Source: Pseudomonas sp. RIT288 (GTDB lineage Bacteria; Pseudomonadota; Gammaproteobacteria; Pseudomonadales; Pseudomonadaceae). From it: DNA of 64,000 bases. Positions 9,154-18,830 of this stretch are shown here, one piece after another. The stretch's first letter is position 1. The number at the start of each line of letters is the position of its first letter. The DNA lies in NCBI RefSeq assembly GCF_000631985.1, contig NZ_JFYN01000005.1, positions 1 to 64,000 of the forward strand, written 5' to 3'. The notes beneath the pieces were generated by a model. That model worked only from the letters and a program-made list of their open reading frames with translations. It did no database searches and was not told the origin of the DNA. The translations under genes were made by a program, and so were the position numbers.

Positions 9154-9480
9154 TCAGCCCTGCGCCCAGGCGGCGACCGGACTGGCCAGCAGGCTCAACC
9201 CGGCCAGTGCGAGGGCCAGACGTGGGCGATACGGCAGCAACAGCACCAACGCCAAGGCGCTGAGCATGAGCACCGCGAACCAGTCGACCAGACCGAAACT
9301 CCAGCCGTGTGCAGCGACTGCCGCCCAAAGCGACAGCCCGAGCAACAGCCAGCCGGCGAGTTTCAAAACCCGTGCGCGTCGGACCGAGGGTTTGTTGCCG
9401 AGCAGTTCATCGTGGTGCCGAGGCATCGACAGACACAACGCGCTGAACCCGGCGTAGCACAGCAACAACGCCAGCAACAT
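9154..9480 (-). CDS. DUF3325-family small membrane protein
   Basis: The 108-residue product is almost entirely hydrophobic with about three to four membrane segments. DUF3325 proteins are found next to PepSY and DUF3649 proteins in iron-uptake operons, as here; their precise role is unknown. AGGAGG lies seven bases before the ATG at 9480. A TTG one codon upstream is an alternative. The start codon overlaps the PepSY stop, and the stop is one base from the sigma start. Confidence 0.75.
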   Translation of the reverse strand: MLLALLLCYAGFSALCLSMPRHHDELLGNKPSVRRARVLKLAGWLLLGLSLWAAVAAHGWSFGLVDWFAVLMLSALALVLLLPYRPRLALALAGLSLLASPVAAWAQG

Positions 9481-11063
9481 CAATTGACCTCCTGCTCAAG
9501 CGCGATCGGTCGAGGCTTTTCGCAGGGTGTTTTTTTCACGCTGACGGCGCTGCCAGCGCGCTGCATTTTCCATGCGGCCCAGCCGAGGAACAGGCCTGCG
9601 CCCAGGCAAGTCAGATCGAAACCCGCCAGCGTCCAGTCACCTTGCGCCAGCGTTTCGCCGAGATTCCACGGTGTGGTCAGATTGATCAGCGGCACCGCGA
9701 TAAACAGCACGGCAGCCAGCGCGAGCTGTTCGACCCAGGCCTTTCGCCCTTTGCGCAGCAACGCATGCACCACACTCAAGGCCCAGGCGATAAAGAACGC
9801 TTCCACTTCCTGATCGGCGCGCCCGACCAGATCTGCCGGCAACAGGCGATTGGCCAAAAAGAACACCGCTACCGCCACCACCAGTCCGGCCATGCTGGCG
9901 ATGTTCAGCACTTCCACCAGACGCAACTCGAACGGCATCACGCCGCTTTTGGCGTGTTTGAGCTGGCGCTTGCCAAGCCAGATCACCAACCCGGTGCCGA
10001 TCATCGCGGTACTCGCCAGACCGCAGATGAAATACAGCCAGCGCAATGTCGCCCCGGCGAAGTGGCCCATGTGCAAACCGTAGAACGTGCCGCCAACCGC
10101 CATCGCCACGGGCTGCTCCGGCGTGCTGCCGAGGCGCTCGCCGGTGACACCATTGAACGTCACCGCGCGACCGAAATCATGGACGACGCGGTCGCCACGG
10201 CGCGACAGCACCACCGAGGCATTCGCGTCCCCCGGGTTGTTCACCGTCAGCCGCGCGGTGCTGCCTCCCGCCCACTGCTCGCTGGCCTTGGCCAGCAGTG
10301 GCGCCATCGGGCTCAGCGGCGCCGCCCGGTTGGCTCGCTCAGGGGTCTTCGATGCCGGAAAAACTTCGTCGTAAAAGGCGCGCACGTCGCCGTTATAGGA
10401 CGCCAGAATGCTCGCCGGCATGACCATCGCCATGAAGATCACCAGGCTGCTGTAGGTGATCATCAGGTGAAACGGCAGCACCAGCACGCCGACTGCGTTA
10501 TGCCCGTCGAGCCATGAACGCTGGCCTTTGCGCGGGCGAAAGGTGAAGAAGTCCTTGAAGATTTTCTTGTGGGTGATGATGCCGGTGATCAGCCCGACGA
10601 ACATCACCATTGCCGCCATCGTCGCCAGCCAGCGGCCCCACGGATAGGGCATTTGCAGCTGAAAATGGAAGCGGTAGAAGAACTCGCCGCCCAGGCTTTC
10701 GCGGGCCTGGACTTCGCTGCCGGTCTGCGCGTCGAGAGTTCTGGATTCGAACTTGCCGCGCTCGCCCGGTTTGTTCGGGGCCTGCTGCCAGCGCACCGTC
10801 AGGCCGGGATCGCGGGCGTCGGGCAAGTCGATCAGCCAGCGCGAGGCACCGGCGGCGTGTTGTTGCAGATAACTTTGCGCCAGGGTCAGGCTCGCTTCGG
10901 CATTGATGGGCCGCGCGGGAATTTCCGGCTGCATCCAGTGGCTGATCTCATCCTTGAAATAGGCCAGCGTCCCGGTCAGGAAAATCGCAAACAGCAGCCA
11001 GCCGAACACCAGTCCCGTCCAGGTGTGCAGCCAGGCCATCGACTGACGAAAGCCCTCTTTCAT
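9480..11063 (-). CDS. PepSY-associated transmembrane protein (iron-uptake operon reductase-like)
   Basis: The 527-residue protein has a first membrane segment at about 10-35 (WLHTWTGLVFGWLLFAIFLTG), a long periplasmic PepSY region, and further membrane helices from about 200 onward. One contains a histidine-bearing segment (LPFHLMITYSSLVIFMAM). Family members sit in siderophore operons and are suspected to help reduce or handle imported iron-siderophore; that function is inference. The ATG at 11063 overlaps the upstream stop (ATGA). An in-frame extension upstream to 11423 is only the shadow of DUF3649. Confidence 0.85.
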   Translation of the reverse strand: MKEGFRQSMAWLHTWTGLVFGWLLFAIFLTGTLAYFKDEISHWMQPEIPARPINAEASLTLAQSYLQQHAAGASRWLIDLPDARDPGLTVRWQQAPNKPGERGKFESRTLDAQTGSEVQARESLGGEFFYRFHFQLQMPYPWGRWLATMAAMVMFVGLITGIITHKKIFKDFFTFRPRKGQRSWLDGHNAVGVLVLPFHLMITYSSLVIFMAMVMPASILASYNGDVRAFYDEVFPASKTPERANRAAPLSPMAPLLAKASEQWAGGSTARLTVNNPGDANASVVLSRRGDRVVHDFGRAVTFNGVTGERLGSTPEQPVAMAVGGTFYGLHMGHFAGATLRWLYFICGLASTAMIGTGLVIWLGKRQLKHAKSGVMPFELRLVEVLNIASMAGLVVAVAVFFLANRLLPADLVGRADQEVEAFFIAWALSVVHALLRKGRKAWVEQLALAAVLFIAVPLINLTTPWNLGETLAQGDWTLAGFDLTCLGAGLFLGWAAWKMQRAGSAVSVKKTPCEKPRPIALEQEVN

Positions 11064-11365
11064 GCGTAGCCCAAGCCCCGTGCGGCGCCGGACACCGTCG
11101 CCAGAATCACGCTTGGCACCAGCAGACCGACCCACGCCGACCACGCCGTGCGGCAAGCGAAACACCACAGCACCGCGACCAGATAGACCAGAAAGGAAAT
11201 GGTCATGCCGGTCACCACCGCTTCGGCGCGGCTCAACGGCAGCCACATCGTCAAGGCGACACTGGCCAACGCCGCAACCAGATAGCCGCCGAACACCGCC
11301 GCCAGCACCCGCGAGGTGACAGCCAGACGATAGGACATGGGAAGTGAGGCGAGTTTGCCTTTCAT
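11060..11365 (-). CDS. DUF3649-family small membrane protein
   Basis: The 101-residue protein has three hydrophobic helices (AVFGGYLVAALASVALTMWL, GMTISFLVYLVAVLWCFAC, GLLVPSVILATVSGAARG). DUF3649 proteins are annotated as iron-uptake operon membrane components of unknown mechanism. It is the first gene of the minus-strand operon and starts about 65 bases from the Fur-like site at 11430-11444. It is translationally coupled to the PepSY gene. Confidence 0.78.
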   Translation of the reverse strand: MKGKLASLPMSYRLAVTSRVLAAVFGGYLVAALASVALTMWLPLSRAEAVVTGMTISFLVYLVAVLWCFACRTAWSAWVGLLVPSVILATVSGAARGLGYA

Positions 11366-11429
11366 GTTTCGACCCTGAAACGAAAAAACGTCCGGCCGAC
11401 AAGCCGAACCAACAGGCGAGCAATATTAA

Positions 11430-11444
11430 TGATAAATATTCTCA
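11430..11444. promoter_or_regulatory. Fur-box-like operator between two divergent iron modules
   Basis: TGATAAATATTCTCA matches the 7-1-7 Fur consensus TGATAAT-N-ATTATCA with three departures on this strand, and the surrounding AATATTAATGATAAATATTC is AT-rich in a GC-rich genome. It lies between the start of the DUF3649-led operon (11365, minus) and fecI (11544, plus). One Fur site could therefore silence both modules in iron-replete cells. Confidence 0.65.
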
Positions 11445-11543
11445 TACGCAAAAGCATCTGATTGCCGGACACCCTCGCCCACCCCTACAATGCGAACAGT
11501 TCTTGTTCTCTAACGCATCGATCATGCGCCCGGAGTAATACCC

Positions 11544-12032
11544 TTGCCGTCCGCCCATCCCGTCGAATCGCTCTACCACGACCACCACAGCTGGCTCACC
11601 GGCTGGTTGCGGCGCAGACTCGGCTGCCCGGACAGCGCGGCGGATCTGGCACAAGACACGTTCCTCCGCGTGCTCAGCGCCCGCGACCCCGCAGTGATCA
11701 TCGAACCGCGCGCCTTTCTCACCACCCTCGCCAAACGCGTGCTGTTCAATCATTACCGCCGTCAGGACCTGGAGCGCGCCTATCTCGAAACCCTGGCGCA
11801 GATGCCGGAAGTGACCGCGCCATCGGAGGAAGACAAAGCGATCATCCTGCAAACCCTGATCGAACTGGATCAGTTGCTCGATGGCTTGCCACGACCGGTC
11901 AAACGCGCCTTTTTGCTGGCGCAGGTCGATGGCCTGACTTATCCGCAAATCGCCGCCGAGCTGGGCATCTCCGTAGCCACGGTCAAGCGTCACCTGCAAA
12001 AAGCCGCCCTGCGCTGCTACTTCGCCCGATGA
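11544..12032 (+). CDS. fecI: ECF sigma factor FecI
   Basis: The 162-residue protein has ECF region 2 (CPDSAADLAQDTFLRVL) and region 4 (LDGLPRPVKRAFLLAQVDGL, YPQIAAELGISVATVKRHL). The order fecI-fecR-fecA matches the ferric citrate system. The start is a TTG at 11544 preceded by GGAG at 11532-11535; no ATG fits as well. The stop overlaps the FecR start (ATGA). Confidence 0.85.
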   Translation: MPSAHPVESLYHDHHSWLTGWLRRRLGCPDSAADLAQDTFLRVLSARDPAVIIEPRAFLTTLAKRVLFNHYRRQDLERAYLETLAQMPEVTAPSEEDKAIILQTLIELDQLLDGLPRPVKRAFLLAQVDGLTYPQIAAELGISVATVKRHLQKAALRCYFAR

Positions 12033-12961
12033 ATCGCGTTCCGGATTTCTCTGCGCAAGTGGCCGAACAGGCCGTGCACTGGCTGATGGAAATGCAGCAA
12101 GGGTCGCTCTCCCCGCGCCAGCAACAAGCCTGGCAGCAATGGCTGGACGCCCACAGCGAACATCGTCGGGCGTGGGAGCACATGCAGCGGGTCAACCAGC
12201 GCTTGCGCGGCGTGGCGTCACCATTGGCCCACGCCGCGTTGAACGGGCAGAAGTCTTCCAGCCGCCGTCAGGCGCTCAAATTGCTGCTGCTTCTCGGTGC
12301 CGGTTCTGCCGTCACCTGGGGCATGCGCGAGCACAATCCACTGCCGACGCTGCTCGCCGATTACCGCAGTCCGCTGGGTGAGCGACGCAAAGTTACGCTG
12401 GGTGCGGGCAGTCAGTTGCAGCTCAACACCGCGAGCGCGGCAGACGTGGACAGCACGCAACGGCTGATTCGTCTGCTGGAAGGCGAGATCCTCCTGAGTA
12501 CCGCACAGGCGTTCGAAGTGCGCACGGCACAAGGACTGTTGAAAACCAGTGCTGCCCGGTTCAACGTCCGGCAATTTGCCGATCGCACGCAGGTGGCGCT
12601 GTTCGAAGGCCAGGTCGAATTGACCCGCCACGGGCACGCGCCGATGTGGCTGCCCGTCGCTCGTCAGCTGAGTTTCAGCGCCACCTCGATCAGCGAAGCC
12701 AAGCCACTGGACGCCAACAGCGGCGCCTGGGCCGACGGCATGCTGATCGCCGCACACATGCGCCTGGGCGATTTTCTTGAAGAGCTCGGCCGCTACCGTC
12801 GCGGCCAGTTGCATTGCGATGCGAAAGTGGCCGACCTGCTGATCTCCGGGACTTATCCACTGGACGACAGCGAGCGAATTCTTGATCTGCTGCAAATCAG
12901 TCTGCCGGTGAAAGTGCGGCGGTTTACCCGCTATTGGGTGAGCGTCGAGGCGCGGGCGTAG
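12029..12961 (+). CDS. fecR: FecR-type anti-sigma regulator
   Basis: The 310-residue protein has an N-terminal cytoplasmic DUF4880-like part (QAVHWLMEMQQG, QQAWQQWLDAHSEHRRAWEHM), a short membrane segment (ALKLLLLLGAGSAVTWG, about 85-100) and a periplasmic FecR domain (YRSPLGERRKVTLGAGSQLQL). It should relay the state of the FecA receptor to FecI. It is translationally coupled to fecI. A longer frame open upstream is the shadow of fecI and not part of the gene. Confidence 0.87.
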   Translation: MNRVPDFSAQVAEQAVHWLMEMQQGSLSPRQQQAWQQWLDAHSEHRRAWEHMQRVNQRLRGVASPLAHAALNGQKSSSRRQALKLLLLLGAGSAVTWGMREHNPLPTLLADYRSPLGERRKVTLGAGSQLQLNTASAADVDSTQRLIRLLEGEILLSTAQAFEVRTAQGLLKTSAARFNVRQFADRTQVALFEGQVELTRHGHAPMWLPVARQLSFSATSISEAKPLDANSGAWADGMLIAAHMRLGDFLEELGRYRRGQLHCDAKVADLLISGTYPLDDSERILDLLQISLPVKVRRFTRYWVSVEARA

Positions 12962-12969
12962 AAGCAAAA

Positions 12970-13051
12970 TCAAAAGATCTCAGCCTGCGGCAACTCCTAC
13001 ACTGGCTCGGTGTACATCCTGCAGGAGCTGCCGAAGGCTGCAATCTTTTGC
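12970..13051. repeat. REP-type inverted repeat
   Basis: CAAAAGATCTCAGCCTGCGG and CAACTCCTAC pair imperfectly with CAGGAGCTGCCGAAGGCTGCAATCTTTTG. It lies between fecR and fecA, in the same relative place as the repeat at 7521-7589 between the other anti-sigma and receptor genes. Confidence 0.75.
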
Positions 13052-13138
13052 CCTCGAAAAATAAATGAGCCGTTTTTCAGATCTGGCGTGACAGAGAAGG
13101 AAAGCCCCCTTGATTCAACCTTCTCAGGATCAACCTTC

Positions 13139-15469
13139 ATGCACCCCACCCGCCTCACGCCACTGGCCCGCCGCCTGCGCAACCTCATACTGGGCGCCAG
13201 CCTGAGCTTCAGCGCTCTGCCGGCCATGGCCGCCGAAACCAGGGTTTACCACATCGCCCCGGCGTCGCTGGAAAACGCCCTCAACCAGTTTGGTCGTGAA
13301 GCCGGCGTGCTGATTTCCTTCGGTTCGCAGATCACCCGCGGCGTGCAAAGCCGTGGTCTGGAGGGAAGCTACAGCGCCGAACAAGGTCTCGATGCGCTGC
13401 TCGAAGGCACCGGCCTGCAAGCTCGCGCCGAGGGCAACAATGCGTTCAGCCTGCAACCTGTGGCCGACACGGCGCTGGAGCTGGACACCTCGAAAGTCGT
13501 CGGCGACTGGCTCGGTGACGCGGCGCAGGTCAACGTGTTCGAACACCCCGGCGCCCGCGACGTGATCCGCCGCGAAGACTTTGAACGTCAGGGCGCGACT
13601 CAGGCGCGCGACGTGCTCAATCGCATCCCCGGGGTCAATGCTCCGGAAAACAACGGCACCGGCAGCCACGACATGGCGCTGAACTTCGGCATTCGCGGTC
13701 TCAATCCGCGCCTGGCCGCGCGCTCGACGGTACTGATGGACGGCATTCCCGTACCGTTCGCACCGTACGGCCAGCCGCAGTTGTCGTTCGCGCCGATCAG
13801 CATGGGCAACATGGATGCCGTGGACGTGGTGCGTGGCGGCGGCGCCGTGCGTTATGGCCCGCAGAACGTCGGCGGCGTGGTCAACTTCGTGACCCGCGCC
13901 ATCCCGGATGAGCCGACGGTCAAGGGTGGTTTCCAGACGGAAACCAGCCCGTCGTCGAGCCATGACGGCTTCAAGACCAGTGCCAACCTGCTGGCTGGCG
14001 GCACCAACGAAAATGGTCTGGGTGGCGCGCTGCTGTACTCCGGCACCCGTGGCGGTGACTGGCGTGAACACAGCGACAGCGAAATCGACGACCTGATCCT
14101 CAAGGGCAAATACCAGCTCGACGACGCCAACAGCTTCAACGCCATGGCCCAGTATTACGAAGGCAAGGCCGACATGCCCGGTGGCCTCGGCGTCGCCGAT
14201 TACGACGCCGATCCGTATCAGTCGACGCGCCTGAAAGACCAGTTCTGGGGCCGTCGCACAATGTTCAACTTCGGCTATCGCTATCAGGAAGATCGCCGCG
14301 AATTCACCGCCAACACTTTCTTCACCAAGACCCTGCGCAGCGGGTATCTGGATCAGGGCAGTTTCCTCTCGCTGTCACCGCGCGAGTATTGGGTACGCGG
14401 TTTCGAAACGCGCTTCGCACAGGGCTTCGACCTCGGCCCGACCAGCCATGAAGTCGGCGTCGGTTACCGCTACATCAACGAGGCTGGCCACGAGTTGCGC
14501 TATCGCACGCCGATCAGCAGCAACCAATACCCGACCACCAACAGCCGCAACGACCGCGATACCCGCGGCGGCACCGAAGCCAATGCGTTCTTCGTCGACG
14601 ATCGCATCGACATCGGCAAATGGACCATCACCCCGGGCGTGCGCTACGAGATGATCGAGTCGCAGCAGACCAACAACCTGACGGACGTCAAATACAAGGG
14701 CGACTACAACACCGCGCTGCCGGCGCTGAACGTGCTGTATCACCTGAGCGACAGCTGGAATCTGTACGCCAACACCGAAGGTTCGTTCGGCAGCGTGCAA
14801 TACAGTCAGATGCCCAACCGTGTGAGCAGCGGCGAAGTGAAACCGGAGAAGGCTCGCACTTGGGAACTCGGTACCCGTTATGACAACGGCGCATTGCGCG
14901 CCGAGATTGGTGCCTTCCTGATCAACTTCGACAACCAGTACGAAAGCAACCAGACCAACGATTCGGTGATTGCCCGTGGCGAGACCCGTCATCAGGGCAT
15001 CGAGACCAGCGTCAATTACGCGCTGGATGACTTGAGCCCGGCACTGGCCGGTTTCGATGTGTACGCCACTTATGCCTACGTCGACGCGACCATCCGCGAA
15101 GACGGGCCGAACAAGGGCAATCGCGTACCGTTCTCGTCGAAACACAAAGGCACGATTGGCGTTGGTTACACCGAAGGCCCGTGGAAACTCAACGTCGACA
15201 GCAGCTTCCAGAGCGACCAGTTCGCCGACAACGCCAACACCTCCAAGGAAAGCGCCGACGGCAGCACCGGCAAGATCCCGGGCTACATGCTGTTCAGCAG
15301 CCGCGCCGGTTATGATTTCGGCCCGCAACTGTCGGATCTGAACGTGGCGGTCGGGGTGAAGAACATTTTCAATACCCAGTACTTCACCCGCTCGTTTGAT
15401 GACAACAACAAGGGCAAGTACGTGGGTGAACCGCGCACGGTGTATGTACAAACGTCTGTAGCTTTCTAA
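13139..15469 (+). CDS. fecA: TonB-dependent receptor FecA (ferric dicitrate type) with STN domain
   Basis: The 776-residue receptor has a signal peptide ending at PAMAAE and an STN domain (about 35-115; YHIAPASLENALNQFGREAG, LISFGSQ). The plug begins near residue 135 with VIRREDFERQGATQARDVLN, then GIRGLNPRLAARSTVLMDGIP and RGGGAVRYGPQNVGGVVNFV. The barrel ends in SVAF. The plug motifs match the ferric citrate receptor FecA, and gene order with fecIR supports it. I start at the ATG at 13139; the frame is open from 13010, but that part is the palindromic repeat and carries no signal peptide. Confidence 0.87.
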   Translation: MHPTRLTPLARRLRNLILGASLSFSALPAMAAETRVYHIAPASLENALNQFGREAGVLISFGSQITRGVQSRGLEGSYSAEQGLDALLEGTGLQARAEGNNAFSLQPVADTALELDTSKVVGDWLGDAAQVNVFEHPGARDVIRREDFERQGATQARDVLNRIPGVNAPENNGTGSHDMALNFGIRGLNPRLAARSTVLMDGIPVPFAPYGQPQLSFAPISMGNMDAVDVVRGGGAVRYGPQNVGGVVNFVTRAIPDEPTVKGGFQTETSPSSSHDGFKTSANLLAGGTNENGLGGALLYSGTRGGDWREHSDSEIDDLILKGKYQLDDANSFNAMAQYYEGKADMPGGLGVADYDADPYQSTRLKDQFWGRRTMFNFGYRYQEDRREFTANTFFTKTLRSGYLDQGSFLSLSPREYWVRGFETRFAQGFDLGPTSHEVGVGYRYINEAGHELRYRTPISSNQYPTTNSRNDRDTRGGTEANAFFVDDRIDIGKWTITPGVRYEMIESQQTNNLTDVKYKGDYNTALPALNVLYHLSDSWNLYANTEGSFGSVQYSQMPNRVSSGEVKPEKARTWELGTRYDNGALRAEIGAFLINFDNQYESNQTNDSVIARGETRHQGIETSVNYALDDLSPALAGFDVYATYAYVDATIREDGPNKGNRVPFSSKHKGTIGVGYTEGPWKLNVDSSFQSDQFADNANTSKESADGSTGKIPGYMLFSSRAGYDFGPQLSDLNVAVGVKNIFNTQYFTRSFDDNNKGKYVGEPRTVYVQTSVAF

Positions 15470-15475
15470 GAAAAT

Positions 15476-15607
15476 TGTGGCGAGGGAGCTTGCTCCCGCT
15501 CGGCTGCGAAGCAGCCGTAAATCCTGCTAATACGGTCTCGCTGTTGAACGCCGCTGCAGGTTTTGGGGCTGCTTCGCAGCCCAGCGGGAGCAAGCTCCCT
15601 CGCCACA
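15476..15607. repeat. REP-type inverted repeat (double stem)
   Basis: Outer arms TGTGGCGAGGGAGCTTGCTC and GAGCAAGCTCCCTCGCCACA flank a second pair, GGCTGCGAAGCAGCC and GGCTGCTTCGCAGCC. It lies between the convergent ends of fecA and the HPF-like gene. Confidence 0.9.
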
Positions 15608-15620
15608 CCATTGACCAAAC

Positions 15621-15649
15621 AAAAAACGGGCCTGCTTGCGCAGGCCCGT
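15621..15649 (-). terminator. Rho-independent terminator of the HPF-like gene
   Basis: Read on the minus strand, ACGGGCCTGC-GCAA-GCAGGCCCGT is followed by TTTTTTG. It lies 30 bases past the HPF-like stop. The T-run is only on the minus side, so its direction is clear. Confidence 0.85.
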
Positions 15650-15679
15650 TCTCATGGGGTGGCTTGAAAAATCAGCGCA

Positions 15680-16084
15680 TCAACTGTTGATCGCTGCCTG
15701 TTCGTTCTCCAGAAATTCTTCCTCCAGCAGTGCGTCATTCGCCTTGCTGAATGGCACGATGGCGGCGCGGGGTTTGCCTCGCAGTTTGCCAAACAGGTGC
15801 TCCAGCGCGTGTTCCAGTTTTTCGGCTGCACCGTCGATCGCCTGTTCCAGCGAATCGGCTTTATGGGTGACGGAAATCGGTTGATGGCCTTTTGGCCGCG
15901 CTTCCAGTTGGCAGCGCAAGTCATGGGGACCTGGTTTGTCGCCGTTCTCGTCGCTCAGGTGGACTTCGACACGGGTCAGGTCTTCTTCATAACGGTCGAG
16001 CGTGCTCTCAATGGTTGTACGTACCCACTCCTCCAGTCGTTTACTGCTTTGAATATGGTTATCGCTGTTGACTTGGATTTGCAT
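15680..16084 (-). CDS. HPF/RaiA-family ribosome-associated protein
   Basis: The 134-residue protein has the ribosome hibernation factor fold pattern: MQIQVNSDNHIQ, then RVEVHLSDENGDK and ITVTHKAD-like strands, an amphipathic helix (LEQAIDGAAEKLEHALEHLFGKL) and an acidic tail. These proteins bind the 30S subunit and stabilise idle ribosomes. It is longer than HPF itself and closer to stand-alone RaiA-like relatives. AAGGGATG precedes the ATG. It stands alone with its own terminator. Confidence 0.75.
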   Translation of the reverse strand: MQIQVNSDNHIQSSKRLEEWVRTTIESTLDRYEEDLTRVEVHLSDENGDKPGPHDLRCQLEARPKGHQPISVTHKADSLEQAIDGAAEKLEHALEHLFGKLRGKPRAAIVPFSKANDALLEEEFLENEQAAINS

Positions 16085-16284
16085 AGTTCATCCCTTATTT
16101 CAGCTAGCTCGCGAGAGGCCTTGAATTGAATTTCCTGACCCCTTGGTTACAACAATCGGCCCGACTGACGAACATTTCAACCCCTGAAAAAAGATAAATA
16201 TTCATTCGCAAAAAAAGCCGGACAACCGAGCAAGTCACTGGTAAGGTCGGGAGTTGGGTCGCCTCGCAACCCTGCAAAATCTGC

Positions 16285-17232
16285 TCACAATTGCCCGTCG
16301 TTCAACGGGTGCAAGCTGCGGAAAATCCCCGCCTCCTCCACCAGCCAGTCATGCACCGCACGCACGCCCGGATGGCTCAAGGCCCCCGGCGCATACAGCA
16401 GCACGTAGCGTTTATGGTTGGGCACCGACAGACCGAACGGCACAATCAACGTCCCGCGCTCCAGCTCATCGTTGAGCAACGTGCGCCGGGCAATCGCCAC
16501 GCCCATACCGGCGATCGCCGCTTCGATGGTCAGGTGATTGCGATTGAACGTGTGCCCACGCCGTACGTCGGCGCCTTCAAAGCCAATCGCATTCAGATAG
16601 AACTCCCATTCCGCGTATTCATAACTGCCGCGCCAGGCGGTGATGTCGTGCAACAACGGGAAATGCACCAGATCCGCCGGCCCGTGCAGCGGAGGGCGTC
16701 CGCGCAGCAAACTCGGCGCGCAGACCGGGAAAATCTGCTCATCGAGCAAGGCTGTGGATAACAGCCCCGGGTAGCTGCCGTCGTTCAAATCGATTGCCAG
16801 ATCAAAGTCGCCCTCGTGCAACGGCACGCTGCTGTCCTCGGCCACCAGGCGCAACTGGATATCCGGATAACGCTGTTGCAGACGCGGCAAACGCGGGGTC
16901 AGCCATTTGCTGAGGAACGACGGAATCGAGCGCACCCGCAGAATTCCGCTGATCATCCCCGCATCCAGTCGACGCAATTCAGCATCGATGCTGCCGTAGG
17001 CCTCATTGACGGTGATAGCCAGCCGCTGGCCTTCCGCACTCAACTCGACACCCCGCGCCCGGCGATGGAACAGGCGAAAACCGAGACGCTCTTCCAGTTG
17101 GCGAATCTGCTGGCTGACCGCCCCCGGTGTGATGTGCAGCTCTTCCGCGCAACGGGTGAACGACAGGTGCCGCGCGGCACAGGAAAACACCTGCAGCCAG
17201 ACGTAGGTCTGGGCGTGCAATTGACGACTCAT
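16285..17232 (-). CDS. LysR-family regulator, GcvA-like
   Basis: The 315-residue protein begins with a LysR winged helix (FSCAARHLSFTRCAEELHITPGAVSQQIRQLEERLGFRL, about 16-55). An effector-binding domain of GcvA type follows (LTPRLPRLQQRYPDIQLRL, EGDFDLAIDL, GMGVAIARRTLL). It is transcribed divergently from the L-serine dehydratase and serine transporter genes, which it probably regulates; that is inference from position. Confidence 0.87.
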   Translation of the reverse strand: MSRQLHAQTYVWLQVFSCAARHLSFTRCAEELHITPGAVSQQIRQLEERLGFRLFHRRARGVELSAEGQRLAITVNEAYGSIDAELRRLDAGMISGILRVRSIPSFLSKWLTPRLPRLQQRYPDIQLRLVAEDSSVPLHEGDFDLAIDLNDGSYPGLLSTALLDEQIFPVCAPSLLRGRPPLHGPADLVHFPLLHDITAWRGSYEYAEWEFYLNAIGFEGADVRRGHTFNRNHLTIEAAIAGMGVAIARRTLLNDELERGTLIVPFGLSVPNHKRYVLLYAPGALSHPGVRAVHDWLVEEAGIFRSLHPLNDGQL

Positions 17233-17367
17233 CGTTTAGTCCTGCTAAAGGCTTTCTTAGGAAGTTTCGTTGGTCACGTAGGACCGAGGTAGGCAGTATC
17301 GCCGACATTGCGCTTGTCCTACAAAAAATGGCAGCGATTCCTACTCCATTGCTTGTAAGGGTTTAGC

Positions 17368-18744
17368 ATGGCTATCAGTGTTTTCGATCTATTCAAAGTC
17401 GGCATCGGTCCGTCCAGTTCCCACACCGTCGGCCCGATGCGTGCCGCCGCGACCTTCGCCCAAGCGCTGATCGACCAACGCTTGCTCAACGATGTCCGCC
17501 GCGTGGAAATCCGTTTGTACGGTTCGCTGTCGGCCACCGGTGTCGGCCACGCCACCGACCGCGCCACGGTCATGGGCCTGATGGGCGAATGGCCGGACAG
17601 CATCGATCCGGCGACCATCGACCCACGCATCCAGCAACTGCGCGAAAGCGGCGTGTTGCTTCTGGCCGGGCAGAGAGAAATCTCCTTCAACTGGCAACAC
17701 GATCTCCTGCTGCTGGACGAAAGCCTGCCCTACCATCCCAACGCCATGTCGCTGACAGCCTTCGGCGAAAGCGCCGAGCTGTTTACGCAGACGTATTACT
17801 CGATTGGCGGCGGTTTCATCATCGAAGCGGCGCAAGCCGAGTCCGGTGTGGCACCAGCCGGCGACGTGGTGCTGCCGTACGATTTTTCCAGCGCTGCCGA
17901 ACTGCTGAGCCTGTGCAAAACCCACAACCTGCGAGTCTCAGAGCTGATGATGGCCAACGAACGGGCCTGGCGCAGCGACGCTGAAATCCGTAACGGCTTG
18001 CTGCACATCTGGTCGGTAATGCGCGAGTGCGTTGAACAGGGCCTGCGCCACGAAGGCATCCTGCCCGGCGGTCTGAACGTGCCGCGCCGCGCGGCGAAAC
18101 TGCACCGCAGCCTGCTGGAAATCGGCAAGCCGAACGTGATCAGTTCGACGCTGTCGGCGATGGAGTGGGTCAACCTGTTCGCCCTCGCGGTCAACGAGGA
18201 GAACGCTGCCGGCGGGCGCATGGTCACCGCGCCGACCAATGGCGCAGCCGGGATCATCCCCGCCGTTCTGCACTACTACATGAAATTCAATCCGGATGCG
18301 TCTGACGATGACGTGGTCGCGTTCTTCATGGGCGCCGCCGCCGTCGGCATTCTGTGTAAGAAAAATGCTTCGATCTCCGGCGCTGAAGTCGGCTGCCAGG
18401 GTGAAGTCGGTTCGGCCTGCGCCATGGCCGCTGCGGGCCTTGCTGAAGTACTCGGCGCAACCCCGGAGCAACTGGAGAACGCCGCCGAAATCGGCCTGGA
18501 ACACAACCTCGGCCTGACCTGCGACCCGGTCGGCGGCCTGGTGCAGGTGCCCTGCATCGAGCGCAATGCCATCGCTGCGGTGAAAGCGATCAACGCCACG
18601 CAAATGGCCCTGCGCGGCGACGGCAAACACTTCATTTCCCTCGACCGGGTGATCCGCACCATGCGCGATACCGGCGCCGACATGCACGACAAGTACAAAG
18701 AGACTTCACGGGGCGGCCTGGCCGTGAGCTGGGTGGAATGCTGA
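17368..18744 (+). CDS. sdaA: L-serine ammonia-lyase (iron-sulfur)
   Basis: The 458-residue single-chain enzyme deaminates L-serine to pyruvate and ammonia. It has the N-terminal motif [13 protein letters not shown] and the cluster-binding cysteines around [19 protein letters not shown] and [17 protein letters not shown]. The length is that of fused alpha+beta SdaA. The start follows GTAAGGG. It is probably cotranscribed with the transporter gene 86 bases downstream and controlled by the divergent LysR gene. Confidence 0.93.
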   Translation: MAISVFDLFKVGIGPSSSHTVGPMRAAATFAQALIDQRLLNDVRRVEIRLYGSLSATGVGHATDRATVMGLMGEWPDSIDPATIDPRIQQLRESGVLLLAGQREISFNWQHDLLLLDESLPYHPNAMSLTAFGESAELFTQTYYSIGGGFIIEAAQAESGVAPAGDVVLPYDFSSAAELLSLCKTHNLRVSELMMANERAWRSDAEIRNGLLHIWSVMRECVEQGLRHEGILPGGLNVPRRAAKLHRSLLEIGKPNVISSTLSAMEWVNLFALAVNEENAAGGRMVTAPTNGAAGIIPAVLHYYMKFNPDASDDDVVAFFMGAAAVGILCKKNASISGAEVGCQGEVGSACAMAAAGLAEVLGATPEQLENAAEIGLEHNLGLTCDPVGGLVQVPCIERNAIAAVKAINATQMALRGDGKHFISLDRVIRTMRDTGADMHDKYKETSRGGLAVSWVEC

Positions 18745-18830
18745 CGCGCATTCCCTGACTGCCCCGGCGGGCTGCAACTTGCGGCCTGCCAACCGTGAGC
18801 CCGAGCAAAAATAATAACGAGGCAAAAACG

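Noticed and set aside
17320..17367. Sigma-54 promoter before sdaA (TGGCAGCGATTCC)
   Set aside because: The GC of the -12 element is not at the right distance.
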